Below are positions 1-11,700 of a stretch of 64,000 nt of DNA, piece by piece; position 1 is the first letter of the stretch; each line of letters begins with the position of its first letter. The position numbers and the translations under genes were made by a program. The stretch covers positions 1 through 64,000 of the forward strand of contig JASJOG010000611.1 of NCBI GenBank assembly GCA_030142905.1. The letters run 5' to 3'. Source of the DNA: Heliopora coerulea. Its lineage: Eukaryota > Cnidaria > Anthozoa > Scleralcyonacea > Helioporidae. Below the pieces are notes generated by a model. That model did not search any database. It saw only the letters and a list, made by a program, of their open reading frames with translations, and was not told the DNA's origin.

Positions 1-2756
1 ACTTGGTCCAGCTGCATAATTTTCAATAGCTTTATCAAGTTCATTACAGGTCATGAATTCGCAAGTGGATTCCATGCTGTCTGATGTTTTCCCCACTCCA
101 TTTGTGAAGTCTTTGTACTCTTCAAGTGCTTCTCTGTCTTTGGCTCCTCCACTGTCTCCTTGGCAGATCTCTGGAGTTTCTTCTGGCTCCTCTTTGATAG
201 AAATGAATTCATCTGGATTCCTGGCTTGAAATCTTCAAGAAAGCTGAATAACTCATCAGACTGGAATCAAAAAAAACAGACAAGACATTAAAACACAAAT
301 CACCAAGGACAGGTGTATATGTTCAGTCATCCATTGTTTGACAAGTAATTATTATTTTTGGTGGATAATTTGCTGTAAGATGGAAAAACTTGGGTTGCAA
401 GAAGTTGGAATGGCAGTTTCATAGGGTTCTCATGTGTGTCCTTATTTCTTAATACTTGTTCTTATTCAAGCCTCATTTCTTATTTGTATTGAACTTATTT
501 CTGCTAACTTTCTTCCCCTGTCAAGGCAAAATGCCAAACAATTAATGGATATTCCTTCACAGGTTACTGACTTAAAGTAAGTTGAATATTTTATTAAATC
601 TTGAAATCTTAATAATCATTTCTGATGGAAACACAAAAGAAAATCATGACTGTGACAGGTCTTTTAATGTAAAGTAACAAAGTACTGAAGCCTTCAAAGA
701 CTTCAAGTCAAATAAGCTACCAGCAGGGGCACCATTGGAGCCAAAACGAAAAAATTAGCCAAGTTGAATGAAAACTGCAGCAGTTATTTTCAGTCCAAAA
801 CATTCACAACCATGAGATATTAGGGAAAGGTGACAGTGCTTGTTGACTGCTACTGACTGGTCATGCTGAACAGCACACCACTTTGCATTCCTTCCAGGCT
901 TACTACATTTGTGGAAGTCATCAAATGTGTCAGTTGCAGGAGATTGATTTCCTTCTTCAAGTATGATCACGTGGTCTAATCTGACCCATTTTAAACAACT
1001 TTGCGTAATAACTTTTAATCTTATAAGGATTTTCTTCCCTTGACAGTCGCCTAAAATCAAGGCACGCAAACTCCTTTGCCTGTATTGACAGTTGTATGGG
1101 ATCACACGACGCAGTTCGTTGCGCAATTACAAATGGTTAGAGGAAGCTATCTGGTTTATTTAGACTGATCAAATTATAAACAACCAACGAGATCTGATAG
1201 GCCTACTGCGTGGGAACTTCTATATTACTCATCTCAACTAAAAGACCCTTGTTTTGTCTTTCTGTTTCGAACTTCGTAGGAGGTATCGACACCAGCATTG
1301 ATCAATATCGACCGGAACTTGAAACGGAAAGAAACTTTATAAGTGACTGAGAAACGCTTTTGTTTGGTCATTTACATAAAAATGGGAACAACATCTATTT
1401 CCTCATCTAGATGCGTACAATTAGCCTGATATAAGTTTGCGTGGTGTTTGTTTTTGTTTAATTTTTCTTACAATGATTTATTCTTACCTTAGAAGATTCA
1501 GTAGTACAGTAGTCGTGAGTAGAGAAAGAAAGAGAATCTGAGATTGTCCCTTCGGCTGAGAAACACTGAGTTCTGCATACTCAGATGATTCTTTTTCTTG
1601 CTTCACCACAACTCTGTTTTCGTTTTCAGTGGGGGAGTATGGAGGAGATGGCATAGGAGAGATGGATGGTACTTCGTCACTATTTGAAGGAGAAGATGGA
1701 GGAGTTAGCCCGAGACGTGACTTCAGTTCGTTGTTTTCGGCTTCGAGGTCGGCTGTTCGTTTGTGAAGTTCCTTGTTCTCCCTCAGTAACCTCTTATTCT
1801 AAATTGAATAAAATCTAATCATTAATCGGGATTTTGTTCGCGGGAAGAACGTCAATATTGCAAAAGAAGGATTTGGTATTGTTTAGAATTTATTCAGTTG
1901 TGTGGCTTTCTTGACAACCCATGTTCAGGAAACTATGTGGTTTCTCATTAGACCTGCCCACATAAGATATGTTACTAGGAGATGAATGACATTCTCGCTT
2001 GAAATGTTTACTCGTCCTGAGATAAAGAACAGCTGGAGTCCTTTCAATTTTTGTGAACCAAAAGGTCCGAATGCTACTACAACAGGTTACAATTGTTTAG
2101 AATCGGGTATCGAAAAAGTCAAGAAACTGGTAAGATTTCATGGTTTCACACCATCTTTTTAAGATCAAGTGGGATGCATAATCCTACGTTTAATAAGCCT
2201 GTTAGCTGAAGGAAGCGTATAAACAATTAAGTTTTATTCATTTGAGACTCATTTCGGCTTATGAAAGACCCGACTGTTGTGAAGTAGCGGGTAGTAATAG
2301 TAGGCTTTCTTTAAATAGGAGCATTTCGATTTTTAAGACCAACTTAGCGCCTACAAAATTCTTATCAATTTACACTAAAACATAATGAGCTAAATAAAAA
2401 AACAGCAGTTAAGCTGTACGACAAACCTGTTCTTCATAAGCCGCTAACGATTCTTCTAATTCAGTCATGCGAGCCTTCTTTCGGTCTCTAGCCGTCTGAG
2501 CTGCCACGCGATTCTTCAATTTTCTATCAGGAAATAATTAAACAAGAGTGTACAAAACAATACAGCTATCACCCCGAAGAAAATAAGAGAATCTCAGAAT
2601 TCTGATCAGAAATTTGTAGTAGACAAATGATTGCAACATTACAAACCTTCGAAGAGCTCGCTCTTCCGGCGTAAGGTTGTCCAGACGTCGTCTTTTTCTA
2701 GGACAACCAGGCTCGCATGGTGGGTCCAAAAGTATCGCTGGATTTATAAGAGACAT
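1..2756 (-). CDS. XBP1: XBP1, bZIP transcription factor of the unfolded protein response (3' end cut by window)
   Basis: Coding exons on the minus strand are 2756-2647, 2523-2427, 1798-1488 and 260-1 (continues outside). Exon 1 starts MSLINPAILLDPP and carries the RKRRRLDNLTPEERALRR lead-in. Exon 2 gives the basic region KNRVAAQTARDRKKAR and the start of the leucine zipper, and exon 3 the rest (NKRLLRENKELHKRTADLE) plus a Pro/Ser-rich stretch. All joins have GT-AG sites and keep frame. XBP1 binds ER-stress elements and induces chaperone and ERAD genes. Exon 3 contains the IRE1-cut double hairpin. Unspliced, exon 3 ends in a hydrophobic run (QILFLSLLTTTVLLNLL) like the HR2 segment that holds XBP1u at the ER. 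Spliced, the frame continues SDELFSFLEDF and later resembles the XBP1s-specific block DEFISIKEEPEETPEI. One base appears to be missing between 212 and 234: both expected downstream frames are offset by the same amount. Confidence 0.95.
51..98 (-). other. XBP1: Predicted XBP1u translational-arrest peptide and stop codon
   Basis: One minus-strand frame of exon 4 ends EWGKHQTAWNPLANS followed by TGA at 53-51. This closely resembles the C-terminus of vertebrate XBP1u (WGRHQPSWKPLMN), the nascent-chain segment that pauses the ribosome so that XBP1u mRNA reaches IRE1 on the ER. The overlapping frame encodes the XBP1s-specific acidic block, so the exon is read usefully in two frames. The frame reaches this peptide from exon 3 only if one base is added between 212 and 234. 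Confidence 0.75.
261..1487 (-). other. XBP1 intron 3, no recognised gene
   Basis: The intron lies between donor AAG/GTAAG (exon end 1488) and acceptor CCAG (exon start 260). A 123-codon minus-strand open frame at 755-1126 has no recognisable domain and looks like a chance frame or an old repeat remnant. No RNA gene was seen. Confidence 0.6.
1546..1584 (-). promoter_or_regulatory. XBP1: IRE1 double stem-loop flanking a 20-nt unconventional intron in XBP1 mRNA
   Basis: On the mRNA strand, CTGAGT-ATGCAGA-ACTCAG (1584-1566) forms a 6-bp stem with a 7-nt loop. GTTTCT-CAGCCGA-AGGGAC (1564-1546) forms a second 6-bp stem (with G-U pairs) and a 7-nt loop. IRE1 cuts such loops after the third base (consensus CNG/CAGN). 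Cutting here after 1576 and after 1556 removes exactly 20 nt. Twenty, like the vertebrate 26, is 2 modulo 3, so it produces the same frame change. The first stem pair is the same as I recall for mammalian XBP1. Each loop departs from the consensus at one place (A for C at loop position 1; C for A at position 5), but G before the cut and C and G after it are kept. Confidence 0.85.
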
Positions 2757-2960
2757 TTCGTCCTTTCTGTTTATTGTGAAAAGAACTCGAAAATTTTAAG
2801 TCTTCCACCACCGGTAGCTGCTCTTGACTGATGAACAAAAATATCCACAGTACTTTTTCCAGACTGAACAAAGAACTCAGTATGAAGTCACCGGAATTGC
2901 GTCACTTTTTTCCAAATATAGTCATAGCTACCATATTTGGATGGTATTAATGAATACTAG

Positions 2961-2979
2961 CCAATCATATAATGCCACG
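2961..2979 (+). promoter_or_regulatory. ER stress response element (ERSE) upstream of XBP1
   Basis: CCAAT at 2961-2965, exactly nine bases, then CCACG at 2975-2979. This matches the ERSE consensus CCAAT-N9-CCACG (NF-Y plus ATF6/XBP1) without mismatch. It sits about 205 bp upstream of the XBP1 start codon; ERSEs work in either orientation. XBP1 induction through an ERSE is known in mammals, so autoregulation here is inferred. Confidence 0.8.
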
Positions 2980-4150
2980 AAAACAGGAACGTATAGGACA
3001 TCCTTCAGAGCTTCCTTCAGCTTACTTTTGAAAGGGAAAACTTTGTTCTTTAAATTTTCGAGTACCAAGCCGATAGGAAACCAATGTTCCTTATGCCTAG
3101 TATTTCTTATTTTATACGCCCAATACGTGAACTCTAGTCAGTTTATATTTGCCCCGTTGTTCGATAATGGCTTGTTTTTCACGTGAAAATATCACGTCCC
3201 ATTACCACTTCCTGTCGAACAGACGTAACAAGAAACTTGAGAGAATTTTTTTTTTTAAATAAGCAGAATTCAATAAATTCGAAGATACCTATAAAGTTTT
3301 CGAAAGATGAATCAAAGAGATCAAAATAAAAAATAAAAATTAAGAAAAAAAAACTCAGTCGACCATGAGATGATTTAAATCGGAATGCTTTGAGCAATGT
3401 CCACAAGCCAGTCGAAAAAAAGTAGAAATGAAAACAATCCACATATCAACATGTCGACCATTACGTGAGCCAAAAAAACAAACAAGTCTATTACATAAAT
3501 TGTGATATTTGGACTTTGCGGCCAATTCATTGTAGGAGTAAGTGATTATGTGAAATATCTACGATCTTGGTGGTTAAATTGAAGGAAATATAGATATTTG
3601 ATATAGAGACTGAAATCTATCAAAGATACTATTTTTGTTTTGGCAGTCATGAGCATGCAATTAGAAGGTTTGTTTTTCTTGAGTCACATTGAACGAGCTT
3701 GGTCAGGGGGATGGGGTTATGCCCCCACAGTGGTGGAAAAATACAGTAGTGCCCAAACGTTCGTCTTTTTTCATGGGCGTTGTGTCTTTTTGGAATATTT
3801 TCGTTATGAAATGGAATGTTTGGGGAGTTTTCGAATCTCTTGAATTGAATCTTTTTCCGGGAGCTCACTCAAGATCTTCCAATTTTGAGCAATATAGGGA
3901 CTCCCATATAATTTAGGAAGCAAATTGTTTTGACTTTAGCTTTCGTATTATTAAACCAAGTTGCACCCCCTGGGCCCTCTTCGGAGCATGGCAAAACAAA
4001 TTTTACGCAATTGGATGACCAAAAGAGGAACTTGGTTTATTCTCTCGCAAAATGTTTCATGTAGATTCTCTCGAATGTCGTTTGTCGCTAACACAATGAT
4101 GTTCACCAGCCATGGCCTTGAAGCCAGTGAAGTACAGCCCGCAGAATTGA

Positions 4151-4223
4151 CCAATCACAACGTATGTATACTGAGAGCGATATTTTCAGAATCGTTGTTT
4201 CTCATTGGTTATAATTGTCCAAT
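4151..4223. promoter_or_regulatory. Cluster of three CCAAT boxes upstream of KMT5A
   Basis: CCAAT occurs at 4151-4155, its complement ATTGG at 4204-4208, and CCAAT at 4219-4223. The last is about 130 bp before the KMT5A ATG. Closely spaced CCAAT boxes are typical NF-Y sites of TATA-less, cell-cycle-regulated promoters. Use by KMT5A is inferred from position only. Confidence 0.5.
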
Positions 4224-4350
4224 CAGAAACCTCAGCGGTAAATCCAAAATCTTGTTTCTGCGTTTAGTTGCTCGATTCATTCCGAATATGTTTGTCTAGC
4301 GTTGTCGCTGAGGTTTCTAGATCCTCGTTTATCGTGTTCATGAGCTGAAG

Positions 4351-7300
4351 ATGAGTACGAAAGGTAATTTCAGTACAATTTTTTGGTCGACGGTTAGGAT
4401 GAATACTTGCAGTTTTACGTCTAAGCCAGGGTACAAAGTCTACGAAGACATTAAAAATCTCTGGGGTGTTAGCTTTACTTAGTGTTCTACATTAAGCTCA
4501 GGATTTAGAGGAACATTGATGGGTTATTCATTTATATTTTACACCGAGGTTTTTATTCGAGATTCTGTCAAGCGTGTTTTTTTTTTTACATCATGACCTG
4601 TTGAGCTGGACTTTGTTTTGGATGTTAAAGGAAGAGCTGGCCCGACGTCTTCACAGAAAAGCCTGCAGAAACCTAGAGCTGAAAAGTCCACAGAAGGGTC
4701 TAGTGGAAGCAAAGATGTGGAAACAGATAAAAGGAAAGAAACTAAAGAAAAGGAAACACAAAAGGTTTAACTTATTATGCTACCTGACATAATTTAATAT
4801 CCTTAAGAAGAAAATATTCACCTTATAATCTTAGTTACTTTATGCCCAGTGACAGCATGACTACCATCAGCAGCTGGAGAAGATCTTAACTTGCAGTGCT
4901 ACCTGACCCAATGCTAACTTAGAAAGTAACAAAAAGGATGCCAATGACAAAATGAAATCATTCTGGGAGATAAATGTGTTATGGCCTTTGTGTTATTTTT
5001 ATATTTTTTTTGCATATTTATTTTCCATATTTATATGACCAATTCCAGGAAATATGACCAATATTCCAGGAAAGTTCATAGTAATGACCTGATATGCCAA
5101 CTCTGTGTAATGCCATGCCCTAAATTAATTTTGGTAAACTTTTCAGGAACCATTATGCCTGGCCAAAGGCTTGCCAATGACCAGTGATTGTCCTCAATGG
5201 TATTTCTTGCAAATTTGAAGACATCTGAGTGCCCTTGACTGGAAGAAAATTACTATTCAGTTGGCCAAAGTTTTCCTTTTGTCTTTGGTCTTTAGATAAG
5301 ATGGCTATTCTAAAATGTGTGGGAAATCTTCACATTTAACCACCCCCTTTATCCACTGATTGGGTTTCATGATTTCCAATTTAAAAGTTTAGCTTTGAAA
5401 AATTGACAGTTGTTGTTTGCCACTACAAAGCTGCATTTACTTGCATAAAAATAGAATGCTGTGTAGAAAGTGTTTGCAAAAAGTTTGAGAAACAGCAGAA
5501 ACTCTGTTCAATGGTCTCTGTTCAAAACAGGTTTCTCTGGTTCTAGTTTGGATAGTTCTACCACATTTTAAATTGGCCTTGATGGTCTTAATTTTAATTG
5601 TTGGGTCTAGATTAGACATGCAAATGGATATATTTATTCACTCATAGACCATGCTAATCAGTCAAATTACTTTGAATTTTTCTAGGCTTCAAGTCTATCA
5701 TTGCCTTTCAGTAAATTCTCCAAAATCAAAAAGTCTTTGGTAAGTTCTAAGGGCATGAAAACAGGTGAAACATCAAATCCAAAACAGAAGAAAACAAGCA
5801 AAACTAAAACAGATGTTGAGAAGCAGGAACAGTCAAAAAAGGTGCTTGAAAAACAAATCTTAAGCAAGGAAGGTCGAAGTCAGGCAAGAGTTGTTGAGGA
5901 TTCTGCTAAAAGGACCATGGTTCAGACAAAATTATCAAACACAAAAGAGGGTATTGAAGTTATTTCTAGTCCAGAACAACCACAGCAGAAATTACAAAGA
6001 AAGAAAAGTGAAAAGAAATCCAGGTACATGTTTTTAAACTGAATTACTCTAGTGTACCTCATTATAACTTGGAAAACACAGAAACTCATGAATGGTCAAT
6101 CACAACTTTAAAAAGTCTCTATCATGCTTTCTTATCAAGGTCAGCACAGTCATTAGAAAAGCAAAGTAAAGGGAAGGAAAAAAAGCAAACAAAGATCTCA
6201 AATATCTTTCCAGTGAGAAAGAGCAACAGAAAGTGTAAATCAGTGCAAGAGGTCTGGGAACTACAGTTTTTATCATTTGTGACTTTTTTTTCATTTTGAT
6301 TGTCCATCAATTTTGTTAATAAACTTTGCTTACAGAAGGAAGAAGTTGATAAGATAACCAAAACTATTTTATCAAAGAAAGAGGAAGGTCTGGAGGTATC
6401 TTTGTCAAAATATCTGTTACTTTTTTGTACTTTATATTCTGGTATAAAAGTCTCAAATGTTGAAGGTTCTTCCTTTTAAAAGTAAGAAAAGCAATGTCAG
6501 CATGTTTAATTCTATACCTAACCTACTTGAAAGCTTAAGCTGTATCTACTATTCCTGTATGGCCATAACCTAAAACCCTCTCATTCTATAACCTATGGTT
6601 ATTTTGCTCCCCCCAAAATTGTAGTAGCTAACATGTACAGTGTAGTATTGGAAACAAGCAACGAAATGGCTGAGAAGTTTGTTTAATGCTGGCTTATAAA
6701 GAAACTGAATTGGATAAATTTCCATATAGGTGCGTGATATTGAAGATAAAGGCCGTGGAGTTTTTGCCACACGTCCATTCACCAAAAATGAATTTGTTTG
6801 TGAATATTCTGGCGAGTTGATTAGTTATGAAGAAGCTAAGAAGAGAGAGAAGACTTATGGTGATAATGTAGACATTGGTTGTTATATGTACTATCTTGAG
6901 TGGAATAACAAAAAATATTGGTAAGACAAGTTATTGATCCAGTGTTATTTAATTGCAATTAGGTGTTACAATTGATGTGTTCTTCCAAAAGTAAAACATA
7001 TAAATAAATGTAAATAAAAGATATATATAATTTCTGCATTGCAAAACATATAGTTATGGCTTACTATGATATTTTATCTATTTATTAAACAAGGAACAAA
7101 AAAATTCATTTTTTGCTCAGATGATAAAATCATTAAATTACCAGGATAAGATAATAAATATTATTAATTTGCACTATTTTATATTTACCTTGATAAATTT
7201 GCAGTATTGATGCTACAGAGGAAAATGATACCTTTGGTAGACTGTTGAACCACAGCAGATCTGGGAACTGTAAAACAAAACTACATGTTGTCAAGAACAC

Positions 7301-7415
7301 CCCACATTTAATTCTTGTCACCACAAGAAATGTTAACAAAGGGGAAGAGCTATTGTATGATTATGGAGATCGAAACAAACAGGCCATTGAATCACATCCA
7401 TGGTTGAAATATTAA
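4351..7415 (+). CDS. KMT5A: KMT5A (SET8/PR-Set7), histone H4 lysine-20 monomethyltransferase
   Basis: Seven coding exons join in frame to 352 codons plus stop: 4351-4363, 4631-4764, 5686-6023, 6140-6251, 6336-6395, 6730-6920 and 7205-7415. The start MSTKG is split across the first intron. The N-terminal 220 residues are Lys/Ser-rich and probably disordered, as in other SET8 proteins. The C-terminal SET domain is intact: KGRGVFATRPF, then the YSGEL strand, GCYMYYLEW, the cofactor/substrate motif GRLLNHSRSGNCKTKLH, and GEELLYDYGDR near the end, finishing HPWLKY. The NHS and ELLYDYGDR motifs form the pseudoknot active site. The enzyme deposits H4K20me1 in the nucleus, acting in chromatin compaction, replication licensing and mitosis. 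The human isoforms are of similar length. Only the 3' splice choice of the Lys-rich exons is less certain. Confidence 0.95.
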
Positions 7416-7782
7416 ATCTTCATGTACTATCATCTAAGCCAAATAATTTGACCATTTCTATGTATTCTGAAAACTGAAGGACTTTGTTGTGTAAATTTAA
7501 TTATCTATTTTGCCATTCTATGTAGTTTAGGTAAAACATTTATTGTTGATATATTTGTACAGATAAAACTGTACACCAAATTGAGTAAGATTAGTTTTTC
7601 AGTGATTTAACTAACTTAATATCTGTGAGTCAAAGGTATTTAAATTATATTATATTTCATGTACATTGTAAAGAATCCATTTGGTGTTATAAACATCTGC
7701 TTTGATTAAACTAAATTTAGCCTAAATTTCCTCATTAAAAAGTCTTTTGGGGAGGATTAATTCCTGTCTTTATCTCAACTGT

Positions 7783-7788
7783 AATAAA
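7783..7788 (+). terminator. Candidate poly(A) signal of KMT5A
   Basis: AATAAA lies about 370 bp past the KMT5A stop. Further AATAAA copies near 8347 and 8435 are alternatives. Confidence 0.4.
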
Positions 7789-8109
7789 ACAATCTGGCAT
7801 TAGTCAGATTAAGAAAGAAAAGGCCCATCATATGCAGGAATTGATTAAAATATTTTTTTTTCACTTGTTTTATCCTCCAACCTGACACCTTGAAATTGGT
7901 TTAAAACACTTGAGTTCACTTTACTCCAGAAATACATCTCTACCTGGTTTTGGATGAAAAACTTAGCTTTGTCAAACTATTTGGGGGTAAGGGGTGTGCT
8001 TTAAAATTCTATACTGGCTAAACGTCAGACCATTTTATTCAGCAATTTGGAATGTCTACAATCTGTTGCCAGCAGACAATTTTATGAATAAAGTAAAAAA
8101 CAAATCCTG

Positions 8110-8206
8110 AAAAACAATGACATCTTGAAAACCCAAGAAATATGATTTAGTAATCAATTTGCAATCATTCATTATCTTGTTGTTTTCAAGATGTCATTGT
8201 TTTTCC
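8110..8206. repeat. Inverted repeat between KMT5A and PELO
   Basis: Arms of about 25 bp built on AACAATGACATCTTGAAAAC (left, from 8110) recur in inverted orientation ending near 8206, with about 50 bases between them. This could be a small non-autonomous element or a hairpin in the KMT5A 3' UTR. The rest of 7416-8606 shows AT-rich sequence without genes. Confidence 0.6.
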
Positions 8207-8606
8207 AGAATGTCTACCCATTAACACTTTTATTTCTTGTTCTTTGTTGTCTTGTTTTTACATTGCTCTCTGAGTTGTCCTTCAGTTCTTAGGTGTCCAG
8301 TATTGCACACTGGCCAGTGAAGGGTTGATGGTTAAGGTTTGTTTAAAATAAAAGTTCATATGAACTTTCACAATTATCATTTTTATTCTTAATTTCTGTT
8401 CAATTAAACACAATATGCCATAAATAATGTGTCAGAATAAAGTGGTTTAAACTTCAAAATTCCTCTTTAACACAAATAAAAAGTAATTTTTGAACGATTT
8501 ATTAATTTCACCATGGTTTCGCCCTCAGTGTCTGATGTTGCTTTGGGAAACCAAAGGATAATGAGGGATAGTTGGAATATGTGAGGCTGAGAATCGTCGA
8601 ATCAAC

Positions 8607-8675
8607 ATGGCTGCCGGTGGTGAAAGCTGGAATGATAAGTATATGTGCTTTATATTGCAGAAAGTGAACGGCTAG
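8607..8675 (+). other. Possible upstream ORF in the PELO leader
   Basis: A 22-codon frame, MAAGGESWNDKYMCFILQKVNG then TAG, ends 41 bases before the PELO start codon. Whether it is transcribed depends on the PELO start site; a GT inside it (AATGATAA/GTATATG) could also be a 5' UTR donor. Confidence 0.35.
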
Positions 8676-8716
8676 TTCATTCATTTCGCTGGTAAAGCAT
8701 ACGAATCTCGTTGATA

Positions 8717-11700
8717 ATGAAGCAGCTACATAGAAGTCTAGAAAAAGATAGCTCAGGGTATGTTAATTAAATTATAAGACTGTCTATTTGATGTTTGAGA
8801 ATCGTGAGAGCTTGGATATGTTAAGGTAGATGAACGATCTTCAACCTCGATACTCAGAAAATGATTTCTGAGCCCCAGACGGGGATCGAACCCGCACCCT
8901 TCTGATGACCGGTTAGAAGGTTGCGGGTTCGATCCCCGTCTGGGGCTCAGAAATCATTTTCTGAGTATCGAGCTTGAAGATCATTCATCTACCTTAATAC
9001 TGTCTATATCGTGAACAGTTGTACATGTATATGTACGTCTGCGTTAATCTTATATGAAGTAATAAACTGCATATCTCAACTGAGCTATCGAGTCAACTCC
9101 GAAAATATTGAAGTGCAGTCCAGTTTAACCGCAAGGGAGTCTCAGTGAATTCACTAGACCTGACAAAATCTGTGTCCCATTACCATGAACGAATAATTAA
9201 GGTAGAGTAAAGGGACCTGGTTTAAACGTAACATTAGAGAGAACCGGAAAGAAAGCTAAAAAAACAAAAAGTGCCACCATATGGTTGAAATAAAGTGGTA
9301 TGGAAGAGGTTTTGTCCTTGTTCCATCAATCTTTATTAAAACGTTTTGAGCTGGGCTCCAGTCTTGATGTTTCATGTGTACTTTTTCAGCCCAGAAGGTG
9401 AAGGTGGTTGTGTTCTTGTCATATGTATGAGATAATGTTCCAGTATGTTAATGACCAGAAGTTTATTTTCCTTCAGGGTGATTGGGTTAGTTCCAGAAGA
9501 ACCTGAAGATATGTGGCATGCATATAATTTAATTGCTGTTGGAGATCGACTTCGAGCCACAACAATAAGGTAATTTATCCTAATAATTCATGTTAAACTT
9601 TGCACAACTTGGTTTGATGCATTTTGGCAGCCATGATATCACCAGCTGCCTGCCAAACAATGTCTTGCAAGATACGTGCATGTCTCTTAAGAGTTTTAGA
9701 AGTAGTCTTTTTAAACATTACTTTAATAGTAATAAGAACCTTTAGCATTTTGCTATTTCTTAATTCTGATTTATTAATTGTATATAAAGTTTTTTTAGGT
9801 AATATAGCTAGTCCTTAATCTAATCTTTTTATTCTAAGTAAAAGAGGGCCATACGTTTTTCAGTTTATGACTGTCATGTGTTACCCTCAGTAAATAAAGT
9901 TCATTCGTTCGTTCATTCATGCATTTGTTCATTCATTCATTCATTCAATAAAATGCCATATGTGTATGAATCTTAGCACAAACATTGAAGTTTGATGTTA
10001 CATGGAACAAATTTTAAATTTACTTGGAAGAGATTACTCAAAATCACTGCATAGATGGTGTTAAATAACAAAGAGTTCATAGGCTAGTTACTGCCATGAC
10101 TGATCACAAACCTTTGAACTTTTTGAATTTTAAATCCATAGGTTTGTCCTTTGGTGCAACTGACTGTACTTATGACATTTATATTATGATAATGTTTTGT
10201 GTGTATGATGCATAGGCGTGTCCAAACTGAATCATCAACTGGCTCTGTCAGTAGCAACAAAGTTCGGACAATGTTGACAGTTCAGGTTGAAGGCGTGGAT
10301 TATGATACCCAGGCTTGTGTGTTGAGGATCAAGGGAAGAAATGTGGAGGAGAATCAGTATGTCAAAGTAAGATCAAGAGAGTTATTTATTTTGACATTTG
10401 AAGTTACTTATTTAGCCTTTATTTAGGGAAATAAAAATTATAAAGCTGATATAAAGTGTAAACCTTTTTGGTTACTCAGTTACTGACTCTCTGATACGTA
10501 TTTGCCACCATACTATCGCTGAATGCAATAGTTCATTGTCATGCACATGGTTCATTTAGAAAAGTTTTCAGGCTGTACTATAATATTCCCAAACAAATTA
10601 TAAGCAGGAATTCTGCATTCAAGAGATAATTGAACACACCAGGGGAAGCATATGCAACAATCTTATCTTGTAGATAGTTGTCAAACTATTCATTGCCTTT
10701 GAAACAGCTTTATCAGAAATGCAATCTTAGTAGTGTTATGTAATGTGCTGGAATTTAAATAATCTAGCTCAGTCCAGCCTCATCTAATCTAATGCTAGCA
10801 AAAAGGAAATGTAAATTTTCAAACTCCTGGCATTTTATATTCAAAGTACTGGGTCATTATTTTACAGATGGGTGCTTATCATACAATAGACCTTGAGCTG
10901 AATCGTAAATTCACACTCTCAAAGGACCATTGGGATTTTGTTGCTCTGGAAAGGATAGGTAAGTCTATGTATCACTAGAAAACATTAATTGTGTTTCAAA
11001 CCAATTATTGTCATGCCTATCAAAGTTAAATTTCACCCTATGTACTTATAAATAAGATAGTCATGTTTTGAATTTAATTTGAATATAAATTTGAATTGAA
11101 TTTGAATTTAATTCAACTACTAAGTTCAACTACTGTCATGTGCTAACTCATGTAAAATTTTCTTCAAGCATTCTTGACTGCAAAATAATGTACCAAAAAT
11201 TAAATTGTTATAAAGGATAAACAATATTAGGAACCAGTAATAGGGTGTATTATTCAACATTGATGGAGCATTGTTTATAAAACATAATAATGTTCACTGG
11301 GTGTGTAGTACAGCCAATGGTCACACCTGGTGACAATCATGAACAAGGTGTTAGTTTATGCATGTGTGCCAGGATTTGCCATGTAGATTAGGGGAAGTTA
11401 ACTTTGGAAAACTGTAAATAAGAAATCAAATGTCTTTTCAGTAGTTCATTGCATAAGTGGAAACATTTCATGGCCTGGAGATTTTTTATGAAGTAATGTT
11501 TCCTAAATTATCAAGTATGATAAAAAAATAATGAATACCAGTATTTATTGTTCTGTGTTTAAATTTTATTCTAGATTTGGCATGTGATCCTACTCAACAT
11601 GCTGATTTGGGTGCTGTGATTATGCATGAAGGTATGCCATTTTAGCTGTATGACTTATTGTTTAAAACTTACCATTAAAAATTAAATTAAGCAGAGTAAC

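Larger units (their letters stand above)
2757..4350. other. Divergent intergenic region between XBP1 and KMT5A
   Basis: About 1.6 kb separates the two start codons. It holds the ERSE near XBP1 and a CCAAT cluster near KMT5A, so it probably contains both promoters. The short open frames inside are unconserved-looking and are not called. Bases 3180-3900 show only homopolymer runs and no recognised element. Confidence 0.6.

Noticed and set aside
755..1126. 123-codon minus-strand frame in XBP1 intron 3
   Set aside because: No recognisable motif, and it lies wholly inside an intron of a well-supported gene.
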